The notes: generated by a model not told the origin, from the sequence alone. 64,000 nt of DNA from Mortierella sp. BCC40632 (GCA_011634665.1 WAEK01000012.1:434001-498000); one strand, 5' to 3'. Positions 1 to 13,392 are shown, numbered from the stretch's first letter. A program made the numbers and translations.

Positions 1-55
1 ACAAGCGTTTTTTTTTTTTTTTTTTTTTTTTCTTTCTTCGTGTTGGCTCCCTCAG

Positions 56-823
56 CAACCGACTAGAAGGTCCCCAACTGCTTTGGCTTGCAGCGTGAAT
101 CTGAAAAAGAGCACCCTTCGACTTGTCAAAAACTTTACTGTATCAAACGACCCTTCAATTCCACCACCCTCTCATCTTCGACCCAACTATCGACTCGACT
201 TTACATTCGATAGTTTGACACCTTGTGATGTCAAGTTGTTTTGGGTGGTCAAGGAAGTGGAAGAAGATGGTGAATTGGGTCTTCGACTACGAAGATTGCA
301 TCATCTTCCTCAACCAACCACCTATCATTTTCCTGCAGGCATGAACCAACGGTTTATTTCTCCGATTCTACCTCTTTATACCATGTCGCTTCCAGAACTG
401 ACCATGCAAGGATTGCCCTCAAACTCGATGAAGATGTTTCAAAAAAAGCAACAGCAACAACGAATGTGGCAACAACAGCAACAACAACAGCAACAGATGA
501 TTCTTCAGCAGATGCAACAGGATATCAAGGATGGTGTTCCGATGACGGCAGAAGAGATGGAAGAAGGACTTGGTTACAGTGGAAGTGATCGAAAGGGCCG
601 ATTCGGCAAGAAGGGTAAAAAGAACAGAAAGTCGGATGCAGGATTTGCCAACTCTGTTTACAACATGAAGCATTCTTCGAGTATGTCGGGAGCCAACGGG
701 GGAATGATGAATCTTTCCTGGAAGGAAGAGGATGAAGATGGATACAAGGCCATCATGGAGGATCAGTATTACCCGCTCGTGATCCTGATTGAGGCCACCA
801 AAGAGTTTAATCCGAATGGTAGG

Positions 824-867
<44 letters not shown>

Positions 868-2138
868 ACTCTGCGCAAAGTTTACTTTTTGAGAAAAAAA
901 CAAATACGATTGAACGGTTCCACTTACCGACAAGTCAATTTTGGGATACCTCTCTTTTTTAGCCCCTGTTCGAAGTCTTCCAGCACAGGCTCCAGATTCA
1001 CCTGGTCTTTACTTGGTCGAAAACCAAGCAATCTCGACCTTTGCTTGCTTCAACATTAGCTCCGAGGGTGGGTTTGAAATCAAGGTCATGAAACAAAAAG
1101 TATGGGTCAACTCGACCAACTATTTGATCCAAGAAATCTTTGGGTTCACCGACTCTGTGTCTTCACCCAAGAAACAACAATCGACCAAAAAATCAACCAA
1201 GGGACCAGGACTGAATCATCAGGGCAAGCAACCTATTTCGAGAAGCATGTCCCGACTAAGTCGCGCTGAATCAATTGCAAGCCGTGTCACGGAGCTTACA
1301 ATGAATCGAGGACCCAAGAGACAAAAGAGTAAACGCAAGAGTAAAGACAGTACCAAAGCTGGCACCAACGTTGCTGGTTCATCGGCTATACTGCCTAAAC
1401 AGGAACCAGATCAGGACAGCGATACTGTGGAGAACAAGAGAAAGTCAAGAGCTAGTTTGGTAGCTGAACTCGATATTGCTGAACAGGGTAGGCCATCAGT
1501 GTCGGTTGATGGAAAACGAATGTCAGCCACTTCGGTCTCGACTGTCGGAACGTCTATCTCTGCCAGGCCTGCAAACGAGGATTCGAAGGATCAAGGTCAA
1601 ATCGCGGACAGACAAGGAGGAGAAGAGCAAGGGGCTGCTCAAGCACAAGCGGAGGGAGGAGATACGATTGAAGACGAGGAGGAGGAAGACGAGGACGGAG
1701 AAGAGGAGGATGAGGAGGATGAGGCAAACTTGGTTCTATTGGATGCACCCGAGTGTGTTATTTGCCTTTCGGATGTGAAGGATACGATTGTACTTCCTTG
1801 CCGACATTTCTGTATCTGCAGTGAATGTGGAGATGTGTTGAGGAGACGTGCCCCTCAGCGTTGTCCTATTTGTCGTCAAGGTAAAAAAAAAAAAAAAAAA
1901 AAAAAAAATCGTCAGAATCTTTGGCTGCATGTAATTTTTTATTTTTATTTTTATTTTACTAACCCCTCTCATCTTTGATCTACTCTGGTCTCGTAAATAT
2001 CTAGTCTTCCAAGCTCTGTTGCATATTGCCTCGACACCAACCCGAAAGCGAGAGTTTACAATGGTGCCTGCACCAACTACATCTATTGCAGTTCCAGAAC
2101 CTGTGGCGGTGGGCGGATCTCGACACGCACGAGCATAA
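56..2138 (+). CDS. MGRN1/RNF157-type RING E3 ubiquitin ligase, 5' partial
   Basis: Exons 56-818, 963-1880 and 2005-2138 join in frame; introns are GT-AG. Position 56 follows a CAG acceptor, so the true start lies upstream of the window. The first residues ([12 protein letters not shown]) and the segment [11 protein letters not shown] match the conserved N-terminal substrate-binding region of mahogunin-type ligases. A C3HC4 RING follows ([19 protein letters not shown], then CPICRQ), and the third exon supplies the usual short tail [10 protein letters not shown]. Family members are cytosolic E3 ligases acting on endosomal trafficking and receptor turnover. The middle is low complexity: a Gln run at about 440-500, a basic Ser/Lys stretch, then an acidic stretch just before the RING. 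Intron 1 holds about 36 consecutive T and intron 2 about 23 A right after GTA. Domain assignment is firm; the exact orthologue is not. Confidence 0.86.
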
Positions 2139-2716
2139 ACAAAACTTAAAAAGTTGTCACTCTTTCCTCCTCTTCTTCTTCCTCTCTTATTCTATCGCAT
2201 CATACCCAGAGAGAGATTGAGAGACAGAGAGAGAAAGGGAGAAAGAGAGATCTAGTAGATTGCAGATCTCTCGACTTTTTTAATGGATCTTTTTTTATTT
2301 ATTTATTTATTTACTTATTTTTTTTTAGCATGCATGCATTTTATTTCAGTGGTCGTCATCTATCATGTTTTATTGCCTTTTTACCACCATCATTTTGTCT
2401 GGAACTACTTGACATAGTTCTTTGGTCTACTCTCTTTTTCATCGCAGATACCTGTTGGTTAAAAAACTTGCAATAATTGGACCTTATTGGATCAATGCCC
2501 GTTGGCACACCCACACATCCTCTCTCTCTTTCATCCTATCCATGGGACCCAATCCTGGGGCCAGCTGGGGGGAAGGGGTGGTTTGTTTTACACCACCACC
2601 GCTTGAAGTCGTGTTTCCGACCTTTTGATATGTTTTTTTTTTTTTTTTTTTTTTTTTATTAGAAAAAAAAAAAATATGCTATCATTTCATGTCATGGTGC
2701 CCATGATTTATTTTGC
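2139..2716. other. Convergent intergenic region
   Basis: 3' flanks of two convergent genes. It contains short GA runs near 2210-2250, TTTA repeats near 2290-2325 and a T run followed by an A run at 2633-2673. I see no conserved coding signal. Confidence 0.5.
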
Positions 2717-3462
2717 CTAGGCATACAATTTCCGACGATTGCGCTTGATGACAGCATTGAGTTGGTTCTCCAACATCTGAGTCTCCATCTTGGCGTTGAT
2801 CACTTGTTGCTCCAGATCCTCCACACTTGATCCAGCTATCGTTGTTCCTGCTCCCGAAGAGTTGATAAAAGTCGTAGAAGGGGACGCAGGGATGCCAGGA
2901 GACGATGAAGACGACGGATTCGATTGAGTCACTCGATCGGATGAGAGGGACACAGAGGGGGACGATGATGTGGAAGAAGTGGTCGAAGAAGACAGGATTT
3001 GAAGTGCAGACGCAACATCCAACGCAGACACTCTTTCACTCATACCTAGACTTTGTTGATTCTGTTGAAATGTAAACCCGGAAGAAGCAAGCAAAGTCGT
3101 TGGTGTGGTCGGAGTCCTGGCACCGTTCATGGAACCTCCTCGACCAGGGGTCAGACCATTCACGGTAGAGGCATTCAAATAAGGCTGAAGACGTTGATCT
3201 ACTGAAGGGGATTCGGGCCTCGAAGGGGGTCGAGATCGAGGGGTTCCTTGACTGATCCCGATCCCACCCAAGGGAGCATTGATTCCAGAATTCAAAACCC
3301 CTTTGACCGACTTGATTTCTTTGCGTCGAGAGCCAAGAGGAAACTGTTGGAGTGATGGAGAGCTAGGAGTAGAAGGGGTTGTTTGCTGTGGTTGAGGGGA
3401 TGGTTGTCTTGACTGTTGTAGATTAAAGTTGGTCATTAGAGTTGGCAACGCAGTAGCTTGGC
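2717..3462 (-). CDS. Uncharacterised Ser/Gln/Pro-rich protein with C-terminal coiled coil
   Basis: Open frame ending in a clear stop. I do not recognise the product. Most of it is Ser/Thr/Pro/Gln-rich and probably disordered; the last about 35 residues form a heptad-like helix (VEDLEQQVINAKMETQMLEN, then a basic KRNRRKLYA tail). The left limit is the stop. The right limit is a possible acceptor (TTCTAG) at 3463-3464; if there is no upstream exon, the first ATG is at 3436. It could instead be an alternative 3' exon of NOT4: the acceptor phase would fit the last NOT4 donor at 4505, but that would need an intron of about 1 kb, long for this genome. Treated here as a separate gene. Confidence 0.4.
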
Positions 3463-3952
3463 CTAGAACATCCAAAAATCCGTACAAAAGGAAGCAGAAT
3501 GAGACGGAGAGAGGGAGAGAGAGAGAAAGTTAGCAGTCAGTTGGAAAGGTATTAATGGCAAGGCCAAGGCGGGTAAGGACGTATTTCTTCCAAACTAACG
3601 AGTTTAGCGACATGGATGCCCTTGAAAGGCGAGTCGCGAAAATTCCTGAACGATTCCTTTGTCCTGAAGGTTTACTTTGTTGACTAGTCCAGTGCTTCTA
3701 TCATTTCCCACACCTTCTACTCTCCATCCAATGTTCACACTTTCTCTCTCTCTCTCTTGTACAACACTCTCACTTTAGCAAAAGCTCTGATCTTTTCTCT
3801 AGTACACTTTTTTTTTTTTTTTTTACACTTTTTTTTTTTTTTTTTCAACTGCTTTCTTCACCCTTGTACAAATTTGCTCTCATTCACTCATTCACTTGCT
3901 ATAGCTCTCTTCCCATGCTCATAAACTCCTTTTTTTTCAAAAAGCGATCGAA
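3463..3952. other. Short region with competing open frames
   Basis: Between the coiled-coil gene and the NOT4 stop. Around 3554-3690 both strands have open stretches of 20-43 codons, including an ATG-started frame on the plus strand. T runs of 16-18 lie at about 3809-3845. No frame could be tied to a gene. Confidence 0.35.
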
Positions 3953-5519
3953 TTACAACAGTCGGTCTTTGATGGATCTCATAAAGTCGGTAGCAATATC
4001 GTCTGAATAGCCAAAGCCATCTATAGGTTGCCATTATCCTGAGACTATACATTGATGAAATATCCTCGTTCTTCACGTTTTGGGTGTTAAGAAAAAAAAT
4101 AATAAAGAGAGAGAGAGAAAGAGTGAAAAGGGGAAGCTACTCATGTCTCTTCATGCTCCATCAAATGATAATCGTACTCCACTGGCTGTATCTCGTTCTT
4201 TTTGTTCTTTCTCCCCCCTTCCTCTCCTTCTCTCCCCCATTATCCTGCACCGCAATGTGTCGAGCGTAAAAGAATAAAAATAAAATAAAATAAAATAAAA
4301 AGATAAAATAAAAATAAAATAATAAAACGAGAGGGATAGGAGTGGGAGAATGATCGAGAATGAGAGCGAGAGAAAAAGAAAGAGAGAGCACCATAGTGTT
4401 TTCGTTCGTGTTTTGTTCAAGTCATTCTCACTTAGATGATCCTACTAATCGAATTCCGTTGTGTGGGTGTAGCGTGTGGTGTGGATCTGTTGTTGTAGAA
4501 CGCACCTGCTCCAAGATTCGCTTCGTTGTGATGGTGAAGCGAAGTTCCTTGTCCTTGTCCTTGACCGAGTCTCAATCCCATCTCGTCAAGAGCAAGAGCA
4601 CCCGTGCGATATCCACCGATACCAGTACCACCATTGCTGCCATTGCCGCTACCTCCAACACCTACACCCCCAAGGAGCGAGGGAGACGAGTTGGACGAAG
4701 GGGACTGAAGAGCTTCAATAAGCGAAGGGTAAGCGGAGGCTGCTCCTGCTCCTGCTCCTGCCGACATGCGCACAGACATAATAGCGGGATCTTGGAAAGA
4801 TAACGAGTGTCTCGTGCCTAGTTAAGAGTTGTTGGTAAATACAGAGGCGAAGCATAATCGTTAAGCGAGTAAAAAAAAAAAAAAAAAAAACAGACAAAGT
4901 AGATCAAACTTACTCTGTGGGCCAGGGAAGTTAGGCTGTGGAGTAGGGTTCGTCGGCGAGGCTGCAGCTGCTTTCAGAAAGGCTCCAAAGAAATCATGTG
5001 CATTCTCTTGGTTGGCGCCAGTTCCATTGTTACTCATGTAGCCTTGAGCACCACCTCCAATATCGCCTCCCATTCCTCCCATTCCCCAACCACTTGATTT
5101 CATCGATTGTTGCAATTGATCTTGTTGCTGTTGCTGTTGATGTGAGCCTGACCATGATCTGGAATCCGAACGGGCGACCGATTCCAGACCTGGAGGGGGC
5201 GACTTGACAAGGGACGGGTTGATCACACTGCGTGTAATGCCAGGAGGTCCGCCGCTCCTTTGAGAATGTTGCTGAACTTGTTGTTGTTGTTGTTGCTGTT
5301 GTTGTTGTTGTTGTTGGATCATCAATTGCTGCTGATGATGCTCGGTCATTCTTGAGTTCGGTGCGTTAAACATCGAATCCATATTCATTTGGCCCATATT
5401 CCGTAAAAGCATCTGAGAGTCCTGTTGTTGTTTGTTCAGGCCATCCCACATACTTGAATTGGCATTCGTTAAAAGGTCATGACGGTTATGCATTGAAGCT
5501 GATTGGTATTGTTGTTGAC

Positions 5520-5580
<61 letters not shown>

Positions 5581-8500
5581 CTGCTGCTGTTGTTGTTGTT
5601 GTTGTAAATGCTGAAGTTGTTGCTGCTGCTGCAAGCTCAGTGAGCCATTGGCAAGACCGAAATTGGAGTTGGCATTAGGAAAGAGAGTTCTCATGTCATC
5701 TTGCATGCTTTGCATGTTAAAGTTATCCTGATACACCTCTCGACTACCAGACAAATCAGAATACTGGTTGTCCACTGCAAATCCGAATCGGGACGTCTGT
5801 CTTGGCTTGCCCGGGATAGGGGGCCCGACAGGTCGGTCTCGGTCACGACCAGTTCTCGACCCATAATCAAGATCATCCATGAACGGTCGGCTAGGCGGTG
5901 CAACTGATCGTCGCATTAATGGCTCATCCTCCATAGAGAATGGATTAAACGAACCCGTGTAATGTCCTGGACTAATTGGCATGTTAGAAAATGAAGCGAA
6001 ACTGTCCAGTCCAAAAGCTCCGGGTGTCTCTGATCCTAACAATGGCCCACCGCCCAAAGATTGTGGCAGATCGGTCAGCGAGGCATCGGGATTAAATGCA
6101 AACGAGCCCAGCGACAATAGGGGCTCGAATCCAAAGAGACTTTCTGCAAGGCGTTCCTGACGCTCCTCTAGTTCGCGCTGATGCTGTGCCTTCTTAATCT
6201 GCCTCTCGCGCTCTTCTTCGTTTATCCTATCGATCTGATGCTGTTGCTGTTGCTGCTTTTGCTGTTGTTGTTGGTGGTGGTTAAGTGATGGAGGAGGTGA
6301 TGGTTGTTGTTGTGGTTGCTGGTAAAGTGGCTGCGGTGGCTGTGGTGGTTGCAGTTGTTGGCTTTGAATCTGAGGTGAATCTTTATCATTACGATCCACC
6401 TGTTCTTGAGACTCTTTGACATTTTGAGGGACTAGCTCCTTGTTACTTTGTGGCCTTTGCTTTAGTCTTGGCTCCTCATCCGGCGTCTTTTGTCTTTTAT
6501 GTTCGGACTCCTCTTGCTGCTGTTGCAGTTGTTGTTTCTGGAGTTGTTGTTGTTTCCGCAACAGTTCCTGCTGCTGCCGTTGTTCTTGGAGAAGTTGCTG
6601 TCTTGCCGCTGCTTCCAGCGCAAGCGCCTCCGCTGGGGTCGGAGAATCTAAAAAGGCGTATGTAGGACAAGGCACTACTATTAGTAAAGCACTAAAAAGG
6701 GGGAGGGAGGAGTGTTCAACCGTTTAGAATTCTAGCGGACGACACATGGGGATGACTTACAGTCGACAGCTGTGCCTTCCTTGGAATGACTGGACTCTCG
6801 CTTCTTGGCACTATTTACAACAATTCCTGTAATAATGGAAGTTGTCGATCCCTTTGGTCGAAGTGGAGGTGGACCATCGGTTGCCCTGCGAGTGAGGGTG
6901 GAGCTCATCAAGATTGGTGTTGATGGGTTGCTTCCAACCTTGGCCCATGATGCAGTCGCAGGTAATGCAGAGCCCTCATCATCTCTATCCTCAGCATTCG
7001 CTAAAGACAAGCCTGGCTTCTCTCCTGGCGTAGGCCATTCTGATAGGGATGACGATGCTGAGTGGAAAGAGGCTGCTGAGACCGGTTTTGGTCGCTGGGG
7101 GACCGCAGAACTAGACGACTGAGACTGCAGCGGGGGACGGATAGCTGGCGTTGGCTTATGCGAGTACGAGTCGTAGAGTGGATCATGCAGTTGATGTTTC
7201 CTAAGTCCAAAGAACAGAAAATAAGGTTTTGAAATAAGCATCTCCCATCTATTTACCAATTACGATCCCACAATGGACGGGCGATCAAGAGCATTGGTAT
7301 CAGAATAGTCGACTTGTCCTTACCCTACTGCGAGATCCTCTTTAGTAAAGCTGTCGGCCTCTTCGCCTGGTTCGTGTAGATACATGCATCCAGGGTTCTG
7401 ACAGTTCATTCCTCGGAGATAATAGGTGCAGTACTTTGTTGTTCCATAGGAAGCCCTGTTGCAATATGAGACAGTACTCTTAGCGATACTGAAGCCTCTG
7501 TGTTGACCACGATTCCAACATGTAATGTTGATACCATTTGGCTGTAAAAAAAAAAGTGTTTCTTACCTCAAAGTTTTGCCATCCCAAGTACTTCCATCTA
7601 CCGCAGTGATTGCTTTTGCAGCATCTTCCTTACGAGCATAGGTAATGTACACGCCAAAGCTTGGCTGAGACGGCCCTGATCCTGAGGATGGGACAGGCGC
7701 ATTCCGGCGATTAATGACGACTTTGGCAATTTTGCCATACTGCCCGAAATACTCGTGCTGCCTTAGTGTCTGGTCACCAGTAATGGTAAGAAAAGGGGAA
7801 AACGGGGGGAGGGGGGGCAACGAGTCCAGAAAGAGGAAGTCAGGTTGACCAAGTCAGCATCTAGTGCCAGGCAAACAACAACAGCAACAATAACAAAAAG
7901 AAAAGAAAAACAACAACAACAACCTCCCCAGCAAGTATGGGTAGGACAGATTTTTTGAGCAGGCATTGCGTTTTTTTACCTCCTCGGATGCTAGCTTTGC
8001 AGGGAGCCCAATAACGTAAACAAGACTCTTCTGAACAACTCTCATGTTGGCGAGATGTTTCCTGTTCATTGCTTCCATCTCCTTCTTTTCGCGCTCCTTG
8101 GCCTTTTTCTCATTCTTTATCATTGCCAGTCTACCCATCGAGAGATGTGCAGAAAAAAAAATATATTTGTTAGGGATGGACGCCATCATTAGGTTCTCAG
8201 GAGAATCCTAGGAGGTTTCATCGAAGGAAAAAAAAAAAAAAAAAAAAAAAGACTTACTCATCAGCAGAAATAGGCGTAAACTCCACTGTCTCTTCAGAAT
8301 AGATACGACGACATGCAGGACAACGGCCATTTAGATCTTCTTTGATGTGATGCCAGCAGAAGCGGCAAATCTATCGCGACCAAGGGGTGCAATAATAATA
8401 ATAAAAAAAAACATATCAATCAGAAAAGGTATCGAGCCAAGAACGAATCTCTGGGAGAAAAGAGACATCGGAGGACATGCCACATGATGAACAGAATCAT

Positions 8501-8641
8501 CGCACAAAGAAAAGCCAGCAGAGCATCATTCGCTACCTGATAACCACATGGACATGGCCGGAAGTTTCGATCAGAAAGGTCGAGCTCCTCCATGCAGAGG
8601 GGGCAATCGAAATCATCATCATCGGACATCATTGTCGTCAT
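3953..8641 (-). CDS. NOT4: CCR4-NOT complex subunit 4 (NOT4), RING E3 ligase
   Basis: Nine exons in transcript order: 8641-8537, 8370-8258, 8130-7980, 7769-7567, 7455-7324, 7200-6761, 6647-4914, 4817-4506, 4020-3953; phases close to 1085 residues. The N-terminus holds the NOT4 C4C4 RING: CPLCMEELDLSDRNF, PCPCGYQ, then ICRFCWHHIKEDLNGRCPAC. A Lys/Glu-rich linker helix (RKHLANMRVVQKSLVYVIGL) and an RRM with a C3H1-type zinc motif (TTKYCTYYLRGMNCQNPGC) follow in the usual order. NOT4 ubiquitinates ribosomal proteins and nascent chains and acts with the CCR4-NOT deadenylase. The long C-terminal half is Gln-rich, with a run of about 30 Gln at 5521-5605. The first seven exons are secure. The last exon (DGFGYSDDIATDFM, stop) is inferred from the CAG|GTGCGT donor at 4506 and from phase. 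Confidence 0.9.
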
Positions 8642-10763
8642 TAGGGAAGTAATGCGCTAGAGTGAAAAGATTAAAAGTGCAGGAAGTGTGGCAGCGATGG
8701 CGCAGAGGCGTCGATTACTGTTTGAGGAGTGTGAGCGAGAGAGTGAGTAGGGGGAGAGGGGGATGAAGACGATTGGTAAGTGGATACCCTGCTGATGCGA
8801 GATGGGGAAGGGGAAGAGAGTGTAAGAGGCGGAGAGTGGAGAGGAATACAGAGAAGCTTGGGCTGGAAAGATGTGCCTGGAATGTGAACCTTTGGAAAAA
8901 ACAGCAGACCACCACTCTCAAAACTCACACAGCCACGTCACGGAAATGCTCGTGGGGAGCATGCTTCATATATAGTTTTCTTTTTTCTTTTTTCTTTTTG
9001 CTTTGCTCAAACAACCCAGCCAACAAGAGACCATTGCCAAAAGGTGTCCTCAACAAAGAGTAGCAGCAAGAAAGAAAAGAAAAAGAAGAATAAAAAAAAA
9101 AAAAAAAAAAAAACGGCCATCGACAGTTACAGTCGTAGTATCGGTCCGTTAGCAAGAGACCATCTCACTGGCAACCTCACCCGCCACCGGATTCGTTTTG
9201 GCTCTATTTTGAACACCAGTAGTACTACAAGAGCCAATGACTGTCTGAACGAATCGAAGCTCTTTTAGACAAATACAAGCGTCTCGAGAAGACCACAAGA
9301 AGAAATCTGGGCTCTTGATGGATTGCGTATCGGAGGTACAGACAACAGCACCCGGTTTTTTAGATCCATTTGTGTTTACACTCGTCCATACTTCTGAAGT
9401 AGAACTTTGCGCCCATCGACGGATCTTCCATTAGTTGAGGCGTGAATACAGATGTCGATGCCTTGAGCGAGGTGCTGCAAGAATATCACTCTGCGAAATG
9501 ACTTGTGCTTTACAGAAATGACCCTTCCTTCTACTCAAGCTTTTTATGCCTCTAGTCCAAAGGGACACGTGGGATGATGTGTAATAATTGCACAACCATG
9601 CTTTCTTGTTGAAGTAAAGACGCACTGTTCTCGTTAGGACTCTTGGGCGGTCAATCTTCTTTTGTGTGTGTGTGTATTTTGCTCTGTCTGCAGAATAGGG
9701 TAAGGTCTAGTTGGAATGAACGGCAAGATACAGTGGCTGCAGGCGAAGATAATGTTATTGCTGTCGATGTTGTTGATTTTGTTGTTTTTGTTGTTGTTGT
9801 CCTGGCCGGGAAAAAGACCAAGATCTTTATTAAAAAAAAAATATATATCGCACGGTAGATGCTCACTCCTTGCCCTACATTGTCCCTCTATGCTCTTTTG
9901 TTAAAGATGAATAGAGAGCCGGCGCGAACGGCGATCAACCTCTCCTTATCCCGAGCAGAGGCAAAGAGAGGGACGGCGTTGAACGGGTGTTTCCAGCTCC
10001 AATGGAACAAGCACGGACAACTGCAACCCTGATTGTTGCGTCCTCTCTCTCTCTGCTTCTCTCTTTTTCTCTTTCTTTCTTTCACTCTCTTTCTCTTCTA
10101 TTTATTGCTCATATCGAAAGACGAGACACTCTGTTCGAGGTACGCTTTGATAAAGAGGTGCCAAACAACATACGATCCGATGGGCTAGGCACCATGGCCA
10201 GTGATCATGAAGGTAATTCCAGGCACCTTTCTCCTTGGATACATCTTTCAAGACCGCTCGTCCAGGCTCTGAACGATTTTCACTTTTAGCTACAACCACA
10301 ACAGCAGCCCCACGAGTGAAAGACTGACTAGTCTGTTTTGTGTTGATATTCTCCCGTGGACAAGGGTGCTGAGGACAGGGTGATTGCGAGCTCCCTGCTG
10401 CTAGCCAATTTCCGCGAATATCCTGTCCGAGGCATGCAGTGTTCATCCGGCTGTCTGTAGTGACAATCCTCGGCCCTACTTCTTGCAGCGATGGCAAGCA
10501 CCACCACCCCTTCCCCCTGGAGACCTGGTCTCTCTTATCCTTTTCAGTCATGATGTCATATGAGCTTCGAATTGAAATTGAAAATACAACTCTCCTCTTT
10601 AAAATGTTTCGAGTGGGAATGGAGCAAACAGTGTCCGCTCTGTGCGAGCAAAAAGATCAAGAGTATGTCGGTCCATGCTTTGTGCAGAAAAGAGAGATGG
10701 GGGGGAGAAGGAAGAGAAGAAAGAGAGAGAGGAAGAAAGAGAGGAAGAAAGAGAAAGAAAAAA

Positions 10764-10772
<9 letters not shown>

Positions 10773-10854
<82 letters not shown>
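10773..10854. repeat. (GA)n microsatellite
   Basis: About 41 uninterrupted GA units, preceded by a 14-base A run and GAAA/GGAAGAAA repeats from about 10710. It lies in the divergent intergenic region, about 2.9 kb upstream of the OGT start. Confidence 0.95.
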
Positions 10855-10857
<3 letters not shown>

Positions 10858-11645
10858 GAGTGAACAAGAGAAAGGGAGAGGAGAAAGATAGAAAAGAAGA
10901 AAAGATCACTACTAGTGGAGAGCGGAGAGTACGGCGGTGATGGCGATGGCGATGCAGTTTGGGTTGTCGCTCGAATCAATTGAATCGAGACCCATATTCA
11001 ATAGGTCTTGTATATGCCGAAAAATAAAAAAAGACGAAAAGAAAAACAAATCCAGACCTTTGGGTCCCATGTCATTGCCAGCTCACCCCATTGTTCACTC
11101 TTCACTCCTTCACAGCTACGACTACCACGACCATCTTCTCCACCGATTGCGCCTTTGCTGACTGGCACTTGCAATGAGGAGAGGGGTGGGAGAGAGAGAG
11201 AAAGAGAGAGAAAGAGAGAAGGGGAGATGGCGTGTGTACCAGGAGCACTGTTGGCTCCGCGGTGACAGGTCCCCCGGGCTAGTCGGTCTTAGGCGTTGCC
11301 TGTGCCGCCTAGTGCGGCATTAGGACCTCGGCTAGTCTCTCTATCTCTCGATGCGGGTTACCATGCTCTCAGACGCTTGCTCCGCTCTCTCTCCCCTCTC
11401 CATTCTCTTTCTCTCTTTGCTCTCCTTTGTCTGTGGGTCTCTTGCGATGCCATCTGCCCCTCGCGGGACTAGTCTAGTCAATTCAAAAGGGGGACAGACC
11501 CGGCCAGAAGACTGGCCTTGCCTTGGGAACCTTGGGGGAGGGAACTCGATGTGTCTGTCTGTCGGGCGGATTCAGCGGATTCCGCAACGATCGTCGGTTT
11601 CTCTCACTTTGCTCATCACACCCGCGCCGCTTCATTGCTTCTTTG

Positions 11646-11647
<2 letters not shown>

Positions 11648-11686
<39 letters not shown>

Positions 11687-11692
11687 TTTTTT
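11648..11692. repeat. (CT)n microsatellite plus T run
   Basis: About 15 CT units directly followed by a 14-base T run, in the OGT upstream region. Confidence 0.9.
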
Positions 11693-13354
11693 CTTTTTCT
11701 TCCTTCTCTCGCACTCACTTCTCACTCACCGCCCCATTCTTTTTTTTTCCTTCTCTTTCTCTCTTTCGCTCTCGCTCTCTACCCCCCCATTCCCATCCTC
11801 CCATCCGCCAGACCATCTTCGCCTTCTCCCTTTCCCTCCACGCACTCCCTTCCCTTCCTCTCGCGCCTCTACCACCATTCCAAGGGGCCAGGCTACGATA
11901 ACTCGCCCTGTCTACCTTCTCCAGGAAGACAATCTGTCATTCCTCCTGCATCACCTTCACCCAAACCCACCATTGCTTGATCTCTGTTTGTTCTTTTTTT
12001 TTTTTTTTTTTTTTTTTGTTGCTACCTGATCCCAAAAAGGTAATCGCACCTAGCATCTATTGCACATTCGGAGGACCTCCTTCTCTTGCATCCACTGTCG
12101 CATGCTGGGTTGTGAGAGAGCAGTGGTTAATGGGGAGATAGAGCAGGGAGAGAATGATGAAGGTTTACATATATTTATATTTCAATATACATCTATATGA
12201 CCTGCATCATTCTTTCACAAGGCGGGACACATGGTGCATGGAACAGAGTCGAATGGGAACAGGGAGCAGTCTGTTGCCTGTTGACAGGACCCAATGTGTG
12301 ATCAATCAAATCGCACGCATGGCTGAAATATTATTCTGAGAGCCCGGTCTGTTCTGAATGTCCGTCTCTCTCTCTCTCTCTTCTCTCTTTCTTCTCTCTC
12401 ACTCTCACTCCCTCTGTCTATCGGTCGGTCTGTCAGTGTTGTCAGTGTTGTCTGTGTTGTCTGTGTTGTCGGTTGTTTGTGTGTGCGTGTGTGTCCCCCT
12501 CTGTTGGCTCTGCAGTGCCCTGTCCTCTGTCTATCTTTTTTTTTTTTTTTTTTTTTTCCTCTGTCGTTCTCTCGATCATTCATGCACCGATCCATGCCCC
12601 CTCTTCGCTCCATTGTTCTCCCCTGTGCCGAGCCCACCTCTCGAATGTCTGGCCATCGGGGATCGACTCGCCTCGCAGAACTCTTGCTTCGCAGTCGCAG
12701 TCATTCTCACTCTTCCTATTGAATGGAACTGGAACCTACTCTATATAATTTTTTCTCTCTCCACGTCTCGCTCATTCTTCGGTGGCGGTGGGATATCGGT
12801 GCCAAAAGCCGACGGGAAGGCAGAGAGGGCTCTGTCAAAAAGAAAAGAAAAAAGAAAAAAAGAAAAAAAAGAAATCCCCCCCACCAACCATCAATGGGTC
12901 TGGGCAGGAATGAAGAAAGGAATGACATTCCGAGGAATGACTTCACCCTCGGGCCAGGTCCCAGCACTGATTTATTTTTGGGATCAACCCTAGTCCTTGT
13001 TCGCCCGAATATTGAACTCGAGCTAAATATCCAATTCTGTTGGATACAATGACAACAAACGTGGACAGGTGCTAGACCAGGCACAACTGGCCTGGGGTGT
13101 GCCCAAGCAGAACACAGGAGATATGCATGGCCCCGGCGATAGGTCTGCGGCCCTCCCCTTTGACCTAGCCCGCTGTCTAGTCGGGTCCAGACAAACACCA
13201 TTCTCCGCAAAAGACTCGTCGGGTGAGGCGGGATGTAGATACCGCTCTGCCCGGGCATTCAAATGCAAACAGACTACTGCGAGTAACAGCAGTAGTAGTT
13301 GTGACCTTCAATGCTTCTGTCCCAATGTGATGTGCAGAGATAGAGATAGAGATT

Positions 13355-13392
<38 letters not shown>

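Noticed and set aside
10439..10979. Long open frames through the GA microsatellite on both strands
   Set aside because: Translations are pure Arg-Glu or Ser-Leu dipeptides; a dinucleotide repeat is open in all frames without coding.
11230..11340. GC-rich patch as a tRNA or other structured RNA
   Set aside because: A small hairpin is possible, but no cloverleaf, anticodon arm or TTCGA loop could be drawn.
11351..12029. ATG-started 209-codon frame with a hydrophobic start upstream of OGT
   Set aside because: The start looks like a signal peptide, but the rest is Ser/Leu/Phe/Pro from CT and T repeats; no conserved motif and no splice pattern.
12358..13258. Overlapping frames of 80-211 codons on both strands
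   Set aside because: Low-complexity translation, contradictory frames on both strands, no domain.
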